DNA from: Deinococcus depolymerans
GTDB lineage: Bacteria > Deinococcota > Deinococci > Deinococcales > Deinococcaceae
Assembly (NCBI RefSeq): GCF_039522025.1
Contig: NZ_BAAADB010000019.1
Span: 1 to 64,000 of the forward strand
Length of the DNA: 64,000 nucleotides
Direction of reading: 5' to 3'
Shown here: positions 49,582 to 64,000 of the stretch, piece by piece
How the letters are laid out: each line of letters begins with the position of its first letter
Position numbering within the stretch: position 1 is the first letter of the stretch
Program-made: the position numbers and the translations under genes
The notes under the pieces: generated by a model
Database searches by the model: none
What the model was told of the DNA's origin: nothing
What the model saw: only the letters and a program-made list of their open reading frames with translations

Positions 49582-49938
49582 CTACTCCTTACTGACGTAC
49601 AGCAGCGCCCCGAACAGCGCGAGGTTCTTCAGGAACTGCGTCTGCTGCTGCGCGCGGTCCTTGCCGTCCTTGTCCCAGAAGGGATGGCCGATGACGGTGG
49701 TGGGGATCAGGCTGGCGGCCAGGGCCACGCTGGCCGCGCGCGGCGCGAGGCCCAGCGCCATCAGCGCCCCCGCCCCGACCATGACGCCGCTGTTCACCTT
49801 GACCGCCAGTTCCGGTTCCGGCACTTCCGCACCCCGCGCGGCCCGCACGATGGGGTCCGGGTTCTGCAGGTGATCGAGGCCGCTCTTGATGAAGATGCTC
49901 GCGAGCAGCGCCCGCCCGATGAATCTCGTCACGCTCAT
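49582..49938 (-). CDS. DoxX-family membrane protein
   Basis: This 118-residue protein has four hydrophobic segments and DoxX features (FIGRALLASIFIKSGLDHLQ, GHPFWDKDGKDRAQQQTQFL). Related proteins take part in redox or oxidative-stress complexes at the membrane, but the role here is unknown. AAGGAGG lies 6 nt before ATG. Confidence 0.85.
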   Translation of the reverse strand: MSVTRFIGRALLASIFIKSGLDHLQNPDPIVRAARGAEVPEPELAVKVNSGVMVGAGALMALGLAPRAASVALAASLIPTTVIGHPFWDKDGKDRAQQQTQFLKNLALFGALLYVSKE

Positions 49939-50070
49939 GGGTAACCTCCTTGGAACTTGTCCCGGAGTCTAGCGCAGCCGCCCGCCCCGCCCCGGTGGAT
50001 CAGGCACGCCAGACGTTCACGCGCCCTGAAGGACCGGCCGCACCCGGAAAGGACCGCGCGGGCCCGGCCG

Positions 50071-50835
50071 TCACATGCCCTGAATGACCGACAGCTGCCG
50101 GGTCAGGTCCGCCATGACGCCCTGCACCGCGAACGCCCCGGTGGACAGCAGCCGCACGTACTCCTCCTGCGTCAGGGCGCCCTCCTCGGCGCCGCCCTGC
50201 ACCTCGATGATCAGCCCCGTGTCGGTGGCGACCACGTTCAGGTCCGCGCGGGCCACGCGGTCCTCGGCGTAATCCAGGTCCACGCGGACCTCGTCGCCCA
50301 GCAGGCCCACGCTGATCGCGCCCACGTTGTGCGCGATGGGCCAGTCGGTCAGCTGCCCCTTCTGGATCAGGCGGTCGCAGAAGTCATGCAGCGCCGCGTG
50401 CCCCGCCAGGATGCTCGCCACGCGCGTGCCGCCGTCCGCGACCAGCACGTCGCAGTCCACGTACAGCGTCTGGTTCCGGAAGGGCCGCAGGTCCATGCTG
50501 GCCCGCAGCGCCCGCCCCAGCAGCCGCTGGATCTCGTAGCGGCGGCCGTCCTGCAGGTTCCGTTCGCGTGCCTGCCGGTCGGTCGTGGCGCGCGGCAGCA
50601 TGGAGTACTCGGCGGTCAGCCAGCCTTCCTTGCTGCCCCGCATGTGCGGCGCGGGCTTGTCCTGAATGCTGACGGTCGCCATGATCTCGGTGCGGCCCAT
50701 GATCAGGTGCGCGCTGCCCGGCGCGTGCGGGTTCACGCCACGCTTGACGCTCAGCGGGCGCGGTTCGAGAAGGGTGCGGCCCTCACGGACCGGGAGGGGC
50801 GGGACTTTGCCGGAACTCTTGGATGCAGTACTCAT
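50071..50835 (-). CDS. rph: ribonuclease PH
   Basis: This 254-residue enzyme has the RNase PH motifs RPLSVKRGVNPHAPGSAHLI, GWLTAEYSMLPRAT, GRALRASMDLRPF (phosphate site) and DCDVLVADGGTR. It trims tRNA 3' ends using phosphate as a hexamer. The start overlaps the murI stop (ATGA). The N-terminal ~10 residues are a short Ser/Lys-rich tail. Confidence 0.95.
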   Translation of the reverse strand: MSTASKSSGKVPPLPVREGRTLLEPRPLSVKRGVNPHAPGSAHLIMGRTEIMATVSIQDKPAPHMRGSKEGWLTAEYSMLPRATTDRQARERNLQDGRRYEIQRLLGRALRASMDLRPFRNQTLYVDCDVLVADGGTRVASILAGHAALHDFCDRLIQKGQLTDWPIAHNVGAISVGLLGDEVRVDLDYAEDRVARADLNVVATDTGLIIEVQGGAEEGALTQEEYVRLLSTGAFAVQGVMADLTRQLSVIQGM

Positions 50836-51716
50836 GTCTGGATGGACTCAATTCTGGGCAGCGGCGGGGCCGCCCGGTTGGATTGACCGTCAGTATACCC
50901 GCCCGCGCCGATCCCCCCGGCCGCCATTCCACCCGCCGCCATTCCACCGGCCGCCAGCAGCGCCGCCATGACCGGCGCCGCCCGCGCGGCGTCCCCCGTC
51001 ACCACGAAACGCTCCTGGCCTCCCGACTCCCGCCCGGACAGCGCCCCGCACCCGGCCAGGACGCGCCGCGTGTGCCGCGCGACGGCCGGCCCGCTGTCCA
51101 GCAGCGTGAACGTGTCCCCGAACTCCGCGCGGATACTGCCCGCCAGGAACGGGTAGTGCGTGCAGCCCAGCACCAGCTCATCGGCGCCCGCCTCGGCCAG
51201 CGGCGTCAGGACCTCGCGCAGCACCTCACGCGCCCGCGCCGAGTCCGCCTGCCCCGCCTCGACCAGCGGCACCAGCTCGGTACTCACGGCCTTCAGGACC
51301 TGCACGCCCGCCGGGTCCGCGAACTCCCGGATCACGTCGGCCAGCAGCGTCCCGCGCAGGGTGCCCGGCGTGGCCAGCACGCCCACCACGCCCGAACGGG
51401 TCGAGAGCACCGCCGGTTTCACGGCCGGGACCAGCCCGATGATCGGCAGGTCGAAACGCGACCGCAGGTGCCCCAGACTGAATGCCGACGCCGTGTTGCA
51501 CGCCACCACCACGCCCTTGACGCCCCGCGCGTGCAGCGCCGAGACCGCCCGGTCCGTCAGGTCCCGGATCTCATGGTCAGGGCGCGCCCCGTACGGCACG
51601 TGCGCCGTGTCGGCCAGGTACAGCAGGTCCTCGCCCGGCAGGGCGCGGCGCAGGTCCGCCAGGATACTCAGGCCCCCCACGCCACTGTCGAACACGCCAA
51701 GCGGTGCGTCACTCAT
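50832..51716 (-). CDS. murI: glutamate racemase
   Basis: This 294-residue enzyme has both catalytic Cys regions (VVACNTASAFSLGHL; LGCTHYPFL) and the start GVFDSGVGGLSILADLR. It supplies D-glutamate for peptidoglycan. TATCAT lies 8 nt before ATG. The C-terminus carries an odd GGMAAGGMAAGGIGAGG tail encoded by 15-bp tandem units (50919-50948), probably a slippage-derived extension. It is coupled to rph. Confidence 0.95.
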   Translation of the reverse strand: MSDAPLGVFDSGVGGLSILADLRRALPGEDLLYLADTAHVPYGARPDHEIRDLTDRAVSALHARGVKGVVVACNTASAFSLGHLRSRFDLPIIGLVPAVKPAVLSTRSGVVGVLATPGTLRGTLLADVIREFADPAGVQVLKAVSTELVPLVEAGQADSARAREVLREVLTPLAEAGADELVLGCTHYPFLAGSIRAEFGDTFTLLDSGPAVARHTRRVLAGCGALSGRESGGQERFVVTGDAARAAPVMAALLAAGGMAAGGMAAGGIGAGGYTDGQSNRAAPPLPRIESIQT

Positions 51717-51743
51717 CCGCCCTGATGATACGGGACCGCCGTC

Positions 51744-52967
<1,224 letters not shown>

Positions 52968-52990
52968 GCCTGTCATGGTAGTGGCTGCGC

Positions 52991-53028
52991 GGCCCTGTCT
53001 ACCCCGACCGGCCCTGTCTACCCCGACC
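52991..53028. repeat. two 19-bp tandem units upstream of fba
   Basis: GGCCCTGTCTACCCCGACC occurs twice in direct tandem and a third unit breaks off after GGCCC. It lies between the divergent aminotransferase and aldolase genes, about 60 bp upstream of the TAGAGT (53077-53082) that may drive fba. It could hold paired regulator sites or be simple slippage. Confidence 0.8.
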
Positions 53029-53107
53029 GGCCCGGTCGTGTGGACGGCCCCCGCCGGTCGGACCGGCCGCGCCGGGTAGAGTAGAAGGCGCTCAAGGAGG
53101 TATTCAC

Positions 53108-54025
<918 letters not shown>

Positions 54026-54054
54026 ACACCGACCTCCGCCGCGGCGGAGCAGGA

Positions 54055-54105
54055 AAGGAGGGAGCCGGGAACCGCGCCGCAGGGCACGTTCCCGGCCCCC
54101 TCCTT
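54055..54105 (+). terminator. fba terminator hairpin
   Basis: AAGGAGGG(A)GCCGGGAAC pairs with GTTCCCGGC(C)CCCTCCTT, an 18-bp stem with one mismatch and a 15-nt loop. No U run follows. Confidence 0.7.
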
Positions 54106-54229
54106 CCCGCTGCAGGGCGCGCCGGCCACACCCGCCCCTGCCAACCTGACGGCCCGCTGACGCCCTCCTCAGGAATGAGGGCCCCTTCGGCGGGGAATTC
54201 TCACCATGCCGCACTATGCTCGCGAGTGC

Positions 54230-54949
54230 ATGAAGGTGGCCTGGCCTCTCCCCGCAGTAGTGATGACGCTCGGCCTGCTGATCAGCGGCCTGGGCCGCGG
54301 CGCCTCCACGCCGCCCGCGCTGCCGGCCGGTTGGCAGCCGCGCCTCGCCGCGCTGCTGCCCGCCACCTCCCAGACCGCCACGCTGCTCGAGCGGCGCCCC
54401 AGCATCTCCACCGTCGAGCTGCAGTTGCGGGTCGCCAGCGTCGGCGGGAACCCGGAAGCGCTGCAGCAGGTGATCGTGAACGCCGCGCGCGGCCTGCAGC
54501 CCACCTACGACGAACGCCTCGGCATCTCCCGCGAGGAGTTCAAACGGTACGTGGTGTTCCAGGAGGTCCTGGCGTCCACCGGGAAGTCCTTCCGGCTGGC
54601 CGTCACCCGCGACGCCAGCCACGTCACCTTCGGGGACGGGCCGTACATGGACGGCGTGCTCAGGGGCGTCAGCATCGACCTGAAAACCGGCGAGATGCGC
54701 GGCCCCGAGGGCTTCAGTGCGCGCCCCACCACCGTCACGCCCAGCGCCGCGCCCGACCGCGGCCTGGATGTCCGCAGCGGCTTCCAGTGGCGCATGACCG
54801 GCAGCAACGCCACCACCGGCAACGGCGTGCGCGGCACCCTCAGCCTGCTGCACCTCAGCAGTGGCCGCGTGGTCCTCAGTTACACCCGCACCAGCATGAT
54901 CCGCCGCGCCGTGGACACCGGCGAACTGATCGTCGAGTACACCCGCTGA
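54230..54949 (+). CDS. secreted protein of unknown function
   Basis: This 239-residue protein starts MKVAWPLPAVVMTLGLLISG, a signal peptide without a clear lipobox. The body has no domain I recognise; its latter half (GVRGTLSLLHLSSGRVVLSY) looks beta-rich. TATGCT lies 9 nt before ATG 54230; an in-frame ATG at 54206 is the alternative. It is upstream of the S8 protease but separated by ~100 bp with a leaderless promoter for that gene. Confidence 0.7.
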   Translation: MKVAWPLPAVVMTLGLLISGLGRGASTPPALPAGWQPRLAALLPATSQTATLLERRPSISTVELQLRVASVGGNPEALQQVIVNAARGLQPTYDERLGISREEFKRYVVFQEVLASTGKSFRLAVTRDASHVTFGDGPYMDGVLRGVSIDLKTGEMRGPEGFSARPTTVTPSAAPDRGLDVRSGFQWRMTGSNATTGNGVRGTLSLLHLSSGRVVLSYTRTSMIRRAVDTGELIVEYTR

Positions 54950-55051
54950 AGCCCGGAGCGCACCGGACGCTGACCCCCGCCTGACCGCAGCTCAAGGCTT
55001 CCTCACCGTCCCTTCAGGGGCCGTCACGCGCCGCCGCATAGGCTGAGCGGC

Positions 55052-57595
<2,544 letters not shown>

Positions 57596-57729
57596 TACGG
57601 ACTCCGATTGAATGGGCTGCAAAGCCCGTTCAATCCGAGCGAAGCGAGTGGGAGCTGGGCGGGTTCCGGACGTGGAGTCGGCAATCCGGTGAAGTTCCGG
57701 ATTGTCGGCGAAACAAACGGCAGTCCGTA
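57596..57729. repeat. stop-codon palindromic repeat, copy J (TAA duplicates)
   Basis: This 134-bp copy has ends TACGGACTCCG / CGGCAGTCCGTA. It is flanked by TAA on both sides (57593-57595 as stop codon, 57730-57732). Because other copies have TGA/TGA, this TAA/TAA pair is the best sign of a real 3-bp target duplication. Hairpin 1 and hairpin 2 (CAATCCGG/CCGGATTG) are perfect. Confidence 0.93.
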
Positions 57730-57745
57730 TAACTGCATCCCTTCC

Positions 57746-57772
57746 AGGCCGCCCGCCACGCGCGGGCGGCCT
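57746..57772 (+). terminator. S8 protease terminator
   Basis: AGGCCGCCCGC and GCGGGCGGCCT form an 11-bp perfect stem with a 5-nt loop, followed by TCTGCTTT. It probably was the original terminator just downstream of the protease before the repeat entered. Confidence 0.75.
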
Positions 57773-57853
57773 TCTGCTTTGCCTCAAGATTCTCCCCGCC
57801 CGGCTTGGGCAAGCTCCCATGCGGCGCGCAGGGCCGGGGGGTACGGTCAGGGT

Positions 57854-58270
57854 ATGACCACCCTGCGCGACATCATGACCACCGACCTGACCACCACCGA
57901 CCCCCGCGCCACCCTGAAGGAGGTCGCCACGCTGATGCGCGAGCAGGACATCGGCAACGTGCTGATCATGGACGGCGATCAGCTCAGCGGCATCATCACC
58001 GACCGGGACATCGTCATCCGCGCCGTGGCGTACGGGCACGACCTGGGCAGCGCCGCGACCGACTACGCCACCGGCAATGTGTTCACGATGGACGCGGAGA
58101 CCAGCGTGCAGGACGCCGCGAAGGCCATGGCGGACCGCCAGCTGCGCCGCCTGCCCGTCACGGACGGCGCGAAGGTCGTCGGGATCGTGAGCCTCGCGGA
58201 CCTCGCCACGCGCGCCAGCGGCGGCGCGGACGAACAGGCGCTGCAGGGCATCAGTCAGCCCACCGTCTGA
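57854..58270 (+). CDS. CBS-domain pair protein
   Basis: This 138-residue protein consists of two CBS domains (TLRDIMTTDLTTTDPRATLK, IGNVLIMDGDQLSGIITDRD, then DRQLRRLPVTDGAKVVGIVS). Stand-alone CBS pairs bind adenosine nucleotides and act as energy or redox sensors. TACGGT lies 6 nt before ATG. No partner gene is coupled to it. Confidence 0.92.
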   Translation: MTTLRDIMTTDLTTTDPRATLKEVATLMREQDIGNVLIMDGDQLSGIITDRDIVIRAVAYGHDLGSAATDYATGNVFTMDAETSVQDAAKAMADRQLRRLPVTDGAKVVGIVSLADLATRASGGADEQALQGISQPTV

Positions 58271-58384
58271 ACCGGGGCAGAGGGGGCGGCTGGGGTCTTT
58301 CCCTGGCTGCCCCCTCTTGAGCGTTCCTCCATGCTGCGGGCCACGCGTTGACTTCGAGCGCACCCGAAGGACTACGGTGTCCCC

Positions 58385-59353
58385 ATGACCCCCATCAAGA
58401 GCCCCCTGGCCCCCCGCGCCGACGCGACCGACCTCCTGAAAGACACCGACCTGACCGGCCAGACCGCCGTCGTGACCGGCGCGGCCTCCGGGCTGGGCGC
58501 CGAGACCGTCCGCGCCCTGCTGGGCGCCGGGGCGCGCGTGATCATGCCCGTCCGCGACACCGCGCGCGGCGAGCATGTCGCCCGTGACCTCGCACAGGCC
58601 ACCGGGAACAGCGACGTGCACGTCCTGCATCTGGATCTCGGGTCGCTCGCGTCGATCCGGCAGGCCGCCGGCGAGATCCTCGCGCTCGCCCCGAGGATCA
58701 ACATGCTCATCAACAACGCGGGCGTCATGGCCACCCCGCAGGGCCAGACCGCCGACGGCTTCGAGACGCAGTTCGGCACGAACCACCTCGGGCACTTCCA
58801 GCTCACGCGGCTGCTGATGCCGGCGCTGCTGGCCGCCGCGCCCGCCCGGGTCGTGTCCCTGAGCAGCAGCGCGCACCGCCTCAGCGACATTCGCTGGGAC
58901 GACCCGAACTTCCAGACCACCCCCTACGACCCCTGGCAGGCGTACGGGCAGAGCAAGACCGCCAACGCCCTGTTCGCCGCCGAACTGAACCGCCGCTACG
59001 CCGAGCAGGGCGTCACCGCGAACGCCGTCCACCCCGGCGGGATCATGACCGGCCTGCAGAAGCACATGCCGGAAGGCGAGGCGCAGCGCCGGGGCTGGAT
59101 CGACGAGAACGGCGTGCCGAACCCGGCCTTCAAGACGCCCGCGCAGGGCGCGGCCACCAGCATCTGGGCAGCCACCGCGCCCGAACTGGACGGCGTGGGC
59201 GGCCTCTTCCTCGAGGACCTCCAGCAGAGCACCCCGCTGGACGAGGCCAGCCCCAGCCCGCTGTTCGGCTACAAACCCCACGCCCTGAACGCGGACAGTG
59301 CCCGCCGTCTGTGGGCGCTCAGTGAGCAGATGATCGATCAGACCGGGAAGTAA
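58385..59353 (+). CDS. short-chain dehydrogenase/reductase
   Basis: This 322-residue SDR has the cofactor motif TGAASGLGAETVRALLGAGA, NNAGVM, the catalytic Ser in SLSSSAHRL and YGQSK (Tyr-x-x-x-Lys). It resembles retinol-dehydrogenase-like/WWOX-type SDRs; the substrate is unknown. TACGGT lies 6 nt before ATG. It converges on dnaJ. Confidence 0.9.
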   Translation: MTPIKSPLAPRADATDLLKDTDLTGQTAVVTGAASGLGAETVRALLGAGARVIMPVRDTARGEHVARDLAQATGNSDVHVLHLDLGSLASIRQAAGEILALAPRINMLINNAGVMATPQGQTADGFETQFGTNHLGHFQLTRLLMPALLAAAPARVVSLSSSAHRLSDIRWDDPNFQTTPYDPWQAYGQSKTANALFAAELNRRYAEQGVTANAVHPGGIMTGLQKHMPEGEAQRRGWIDENGVPNPAFKTPAQGAATSIWAATAPELDGVGGLFLEDLQQSTPLDEASPSPLFGYKPHALNADSARRLWALSEQMIDQTGK

Positions 59354-59365
59354 AGCCGCAACAGC

Positions 59366-59397
59366 AACGCCCCCGACCAGACCGGCGGGGGCGTTTC
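59366..59397. terminator. bidirectional terminator between SDR and dnaJ
   Basis: AACGCCCCCG and CGGGGGCGTT form a 10-bp perfect stem with a 10-nt loop, followed by TTCGCT. It lies 10 bp past the dnaJ stop and 13 bp past the SDR stop. Confidence 0.82.
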
Positions 59398-59407
59398 GCT
59401 GATGGAT

Positions 59408-60316
59408 TTACCCGAGGTCGCGCAGCCTTCGGTACAGCTCCTTCTGCTCGTCGCTCAGGGTGGCGGGCACCGTGACGTTCAGGCGGACGTACAGGTCGCC
59501 GCGCGTGCCGTCCTTCTTCGGCCAGCCCTGCCCGCGCAGGCGCATACGCCGCCCACCGCTGCTGCCGGGGGGCACGCTCAGGTTGCCCTTGCCGCTCAGG
59601 GTCTGCACGGTCACGTCGCCGCCCAGCGCCGCGACCGGGGCGGGCACGTCCACGCTGGTGGTCAGGTGGTCGCCGTCCAGTTCGAAGCGGGCGTCCTCCA
59701 GCACGCGGATGGTCAGCAGCACGTCCCCGCCGCCCGGTCCCTGCCCGGCCAGCCGCAGGCGCGCGCCGTCGCGCGTTCCGGCGGGCACGCGCAGGCTCAG
59801 GCGTTTGCCGTCCACGTTGATGACCTCGTCCGAACCGCTGAACGCCTCGGCCAGCGTGACCTGCAGCTCGCCCTCCACGTTCTGCACGAAGCGGCGTCCG
59901 CCGCCCAGCCCGCCGCCGCCCAGCAGGTCCTCGAAGTTCACCTGCGCGCCCGCGAAGCCCGCGCCCGGGCCGCCGCGCCGCCCGGTCTGCCCGAACAGTC
60001 CCTGGAAGAAGTCGCTGAACTGCCCCGGGTCGAAGCCCGAGAAGTCCCCGCCCTGGAAGCCGCCCGCGCCGGGGCCGCCGTAGCCGGGCGGAACCTGACC
60101 GGTGTGCCCGAACTGGTCGAACACCTGCCGTTTCTCGGGGTCGGACAGGACGGCGTACGCCTCGCCGATCTCCTTGAACCGCTCGGCGGCCTTCTCGTCC
60201 CCGGCGTTCTTGTCCGGGTGGTACTGCTTGGCGAGCCGGCGGTACGCGCTCTTGATGTCCGCCTCGGACGCCCCGCGGGAGACGCCGAGCACGTCGTAGT
60301 AATCCTTGTAGGCCAT
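59408..60316 (-). CDS. dnaJ: DnaJ/CbpA-type co-chaperone
   Basis: This 302-residue protein has a J domain with HPD ([10 protein letters not shown]), a Gly/Phe-rich region (~75-150) and the two C-terminal substrate domains ([38 protein letters not shown]). It lacks the zinc finger, so it is type II (CbpA-like). It stimulates DnaK. AAGGAGG lies 5 nt before ATG. It is the last gene of dnaK-grpE-VF530-dnaJ. Confidence 0.93.
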   Translation of the reverse strand: MAYKDYYDVLGVSRGASEADIKSAYRRLAKQYHPDKNAGDEKAAERFKEIGEAYAVLSDPEKRQVFDQFGHTGQVPPGYGGPGAGGFQGGDFSGFDPGQFSDFFQGLFGQTGRRGGPGAGFAGAQVNFEDLLGGGGLGGGRRFVQNVEGELQVTLAEAFSGSDEVINVDGKRLSLRVPAGTRDGARLRLAGQGPGGGDVLLTIRVLEDARFELDGDHLTTSVDVPAPVAALGGDVTVQTLSGKGNLSVPPGSSGGRRMRLRGQGWPKKDGTRGDLYVRLNVTVPATLSDEQKELYRRLRDLG

Positions 60317-60379
60317 GTGCGCCTCCTTCAGGCGAATGAGGACGGTGGATTCCGCTCTGTGGGTTCAGGGCGGCGAGGT

Positions 60380-60658
60380 TCAGGTGGTCACGAGGTCGCG
60401 GTACAGCGCCTCGACCTTCGCCCGCGCCCACGGGGTGCGCCGCAGGAACTTCAGGCTGCTCTGCACGCTCGGATCGAACTGGAAGCAGCGGACCGGGACC
60501 ATGCGGGCCAGTTCGTCCCAGCCGTACGCGTCGTGCAGCCGCTCGACGATCATGGCGAGCGTCACCCCATGCATCGGGTCACCGGAGGCTGAGCGGTTGA
60601 CGGTTGATGGAGCCGCAGGGGCCTCCGCCGACGCCGCCTTGTCTTCTGGGTCAACCAT
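60380..60658 (-). CDS. VF530-family (DUF2132) DNA-binding-like protein
   Basis: This 92-residue protein has the VF530 core [20 protein letters not shown], then [20 protein letters not shown] and [10 protein letters not shown], a small helical fold once proposed to bind DNA. It lies between grpE (13 nt) and dnaJ in the chaperone cluster. The ~28-residue N-terminal extension contains an inverted repeat (around 60600-60660) related to 49529-49571, so part of it may be an insertion; MHGVTL at 60574 could be the older start. Confidence 0.82.
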   Translation of the reverse strand: MVDPEDKAASAEAPAAPSTVNRSASGDPMHGVTLAMIVERLHDAYGWDELARMVPVRCFQFDPSVQSSLKFLRRTPWARAKVEALYRDLVTT

Positions 60659-60671
60659 CACCGCTTCCCCC

Positions 60672-61346
60672 TCAGTCCTTCCGGCTCACGACGACGCGGG
60701 CGGGGCGCACGAGACGGTCGCCCATGCGGAAGCCCAGCTGGTACACCTGCACGATCACGTCGTCCTCGTCGCCCGGCACGACCTGCAGCGCCTCGTGCCA
60801 CTGCGGGTCGAAGGCCTCGCCTTCCTTGCCGGTCGCTTCCAGGCCCAGGCCGGAGAACACGGTCAGGATCTTGCCCTGCACGGCCTGCATGCCGGGAATC
60901 AGTTTGGCGGGCTCGGCGGCGCCCATGGTGACGGCGCGGTCCATGTCGTCGTACACGGGCATCAGCGCCTCGGCGGCCTTGCTTATGCCCTGGCCCTGCG
61001 CGGCGGCCACGTCCTCCTGGGTGCGGCGGCGGTAGTTGTCGAAGTCGGCGGCCAGTCGGGCCAGTCGGCCCCTGAGGTCGGCGTTCTCCTTTTCCAGCTC
61101 GTCGGCGCGGCCGAGTTTCGCCATCATCTCCTGCACCTGACCGAACATGTTCTCGTCCATGCCGTCCAGGCCGGGGAACTCGGTTTCCAGGTCTTCTTGC
61201 ATGTTGTCGGTTTCGGGCAGGTCGGCGTCCGTGACGGGCTGACCGCTGTCGGCGTCGAGGGTGGGGGTGTTCTGTGCGGTCTCGGCGTCGGTCACGTCGG
61301 GGGTGCGTTGGTCGTCGGTCATCTTGGGGCCTCGCTTTCGGAACAT
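60672..61346 (-). CDS. grpE: nucleotide exchange factor GrpE
   Basis: This 224-residue protein has a long acidic N-terminal tail, a coiled coil ([20 protein letters not shown]) and the GrpE beta domain ([37 protein letters not shown]). It releases ADP from DnaK. TAAGCT lies 7 nt before the ATG at 61346 (MFRKRGPK), so a leaderless start is favoured; 61322 (MTDDQ, with GAGG upstream) is an alternative. It is downstream of dnaK after a 114-nt gap that contains a hairpin. Confidence 0.93.
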   Translation of the reverse strand: MFRKRGPKMTDDQRTPDVTDAETAQNTPTLDADSGQPVTDADLPETDNMQEDLETEFPGLDGMDENMFGQVQEMMAKLGRADELEKENADLRGRLARLAADFDNYRRRTQEDVAAAQGQGISKAAEALMPVYDDMDRAVTMGAAEPAKLIPGMQAVQGKILTVFSGLGLEATGKEGEAFDPQWHEALQVVPGDEDDVIVQVYQLGFRMGDRLVRPARVVVSRKD

Positions 61347-61399
61347 TCCGCTCAGCTTACGGGCTGCCGGGTGCTCGGGGGGTAGGGCGGAATGAAGGG

Positions 61400-61430
61400 G
61401 GGAGAGGAGGCGTGGTGGCCGTCCTCTCCC
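61400..61430 (-). other. stem-loop between dnaK and grpE
   Basis: GGGAGAGGA and TCCTCTCCC form a 9-bp perfect stem with a 13-nt loop, 30 bp after the dnaK stop. It may reduce read-through into grpE or protect the dnaK mRNA end; grpE has its own -10 box just downstream. Confidence 0.6.
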
Positions 61431-61460
61431 GGGGTGCGCTGGTGTGTGCGGGGGCGGCGC

Positions 61461-63347
<1,887 letters not shown>

Positions 63348-63421
63348 GGGGACTCCTGTGTTGATGGTGTGAAGTGTGGGGATTTGCCGCCACGCGGGCA
63401 GCAGTTCTGATCTGCGAACAT

Positions 63422-63450
63422 CATAGGCCCACAGTTCCGGAGTGTCAATA
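63422..63450 (-). promoter_or_regulatory. dnaK promoter
   Basis: On the minus strand TTGACA (63445-63450) and TATGAT (63422-63427) are separated by 17 bp, a near-perfect vegetative promoter. It gives a leader of about 68 nt. Confidence 0.82.
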
Positions 63451-63454
63451 GAGT

Positions 63455-63475
63455 TGAGTGTATGACGCTCAAGTT
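63455..63475. promoter_or_regulatory. HspR (HAIR) operator of dnaK
   Basis: GTTGAGT-N7-GCTCAAG, read on the other strand as CTTGAGC-N7-ACTCAAC, matches the HAIR consensus at 12 of 14 positions and sits 4 bp upstream of the dnaK -35 box. It has the same two changed positions as the groESL site, so the local consensus is CTTGAGC-N7-ACTCAA. Confidence 0.78.
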
Positions 63476-63509
63476 TAAGGGGGGCCTCAAGACCGCAGGC
63501 CACCCCCCC

Positions 63510-64000
63510 TCAGAACCGCCCGTCCACCTCCGCCACCCCCACCTCCAGCTGACCCAGCGCCACCACCGCCGCCACATTCCCCACGATCCGCCCCGCATGC
63601 CAGCGCGGCGTTCCCGACACCACCACCGACACCAGCGACCCGTCCGCCCGGCGCAACCGCGTCGCGTACGACGAACTCCCGCCCGCCTGCCGCAGCGCCC
63701 GCGCCTCGCGCAGCCGGTCGTGATCCTCCGGGACCGTCCACTCGAACGGCGAACGCCCCACCACCTCCGCCGGCGTCAGCCCCAGCATCCGCGCGTACGC
63801 CCGGTTCACGTACACGAACCGCCCGTCCTCGTCCGACACGGTCAGCCCATGCTCGACCGTCTCCATGATCTGCCGCGCGAACCCCAGCTCCGCGGCATAC
63901 GACGCCCGCAACTCCCGGTGCCCGCGCAGCAACCCCAGCACCCGCGGCGCCAGCCACGCCGTCCCTGCCAGGACCACCAGCACCGGCGGCAACACCGCCC
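63510..64000 (-). CDS. PAS-domain membrane protein (5' end outside window)
   Basis: The visible 163 codons begin within a hydrophobic segment (VLPPVLVVLAGTAWLAPRVL) and lead to one PAS domain (RQIMETVEHGLTVSDEDGRF, RAYARMLGLTPAEVVGRSPF), after which the protein ends. No kinase, GGDEF or methyl-accepting domain follows, so output must lie upstream or in a partner protein. The frame continues past the window edge. A GTG at 63995 could be a start but would cut the membrane segment. Confidence 0.72.
   Translation of the reverse strand, partial: AVLPPVLVVLAGTAWLAPRVLGLLRGHRELRASYAAELGFARQIMETVEHGLTVSDEDGRFVYVNRAYARMLGLTPAEVVGRSPFEWTVPEDHDRLREARALRQAGGSSSYATRLRRADGSLVSVVVSGTPRWHAGRIVGNVAAVVALGQLEVGVAEVDGRF

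Overview
The window is a piece of a Deinococcus-type chromosome: very GC-rich with extreme third-position GC, no LPS biosynthesis genes, an aminofutalosine menaquinone pathway, an LptC/LptA-like set, HspR-type heat-shock operators, and about 25 genes that begin directly downstream of a TANNNT -10 box. That last pattern indicates leaderless mRNAs, a known hallmark of the genus. The species cannot be fixed from the sequence alone. The genes look chromosomal and mostly housekeeping. I see no rRNA, tRNA, CRISPR array, prophage or intact insertion sequence.

Layout. 1-573 is a gene-free, repeat-bearing stretch. 574-5374 holds a MocR regulator divergent from a BenE-type transporter, a candidate structured small RNA with its own promoter and terminator, a luciferase-like flavin oxidoreductase and a zinc-ribbon protein. 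5580-7792 is the groES-groEL operon with its promoter and HspR-type operator. 7926-10757 is a tightly coupled operon (GGDEF-RHH protein, CMP/dCMP-type deaminase, Nudix-methyltransferase fusion, histidine phosphatase), followed by a GNAT acetyltransferase. 11472-14753 carries an M23 peptidase and an inactive/active M16 peptidase pair. 14798-17791 is a menaquinone operon (mqnE, DUF4440, mqnA with an extra N-terminal domain). 17905-24514 has a GAF-GGDEF cyclase, a DUF3006/metallo-beta-lactamase pair, a pseudouridine synthase, an MnmG-like protein, trmB and a methyltransferase.

24570-35420 contains envelope lipoproteins, a cyclophilin, cmk, an S8 protease lipoprotein with a separate PPC-domain lipoprotein, an alpha/beta hydrolase whose start was cut off by a repeat, a nitroreductase, a PadR-HAAS-HAAS operon and tatD. 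35512-41638 has lptC/lptA-like genes, ldh, a universal stress protein, a beta-CASP nuclease and a DUF3105 lipoprotein. 41861-49938 contains obgE, rpmA/rplU, a two-component system, a nucleotidyltransferase, a 7Fe ferredoxin, corA and doxX. 50071-57595 has rph, murI, an aminotransferase, fba and a second S8 protease. 57854-63347 has a CBS protein, an SDR, and the dnaK-grpE-VF530-dnaJ chaperone cluster. A truncated PAS protein runs off the right end.

The most striking feature is a family of 64-161 bp palindromic repeats with TACGGA...TCCGTA ends. About eleven copies are recognisable and most begin at the base after a stop codon. In five copies the stop codon itself is duplicated on the far side (TGA/TGA four times, TAA/TAA once). 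This fits a MITE-like element with a 3-bp TRA target duplication that inserts into stop codons without changing the protein. One copy instead lies inside the start of a gene and has separated it from its leaderless start codon.

Gene starts were chosen mainly by the leaderless -10 rule or by a Shine-Dalgarno match, so several differ from the longest open frame.
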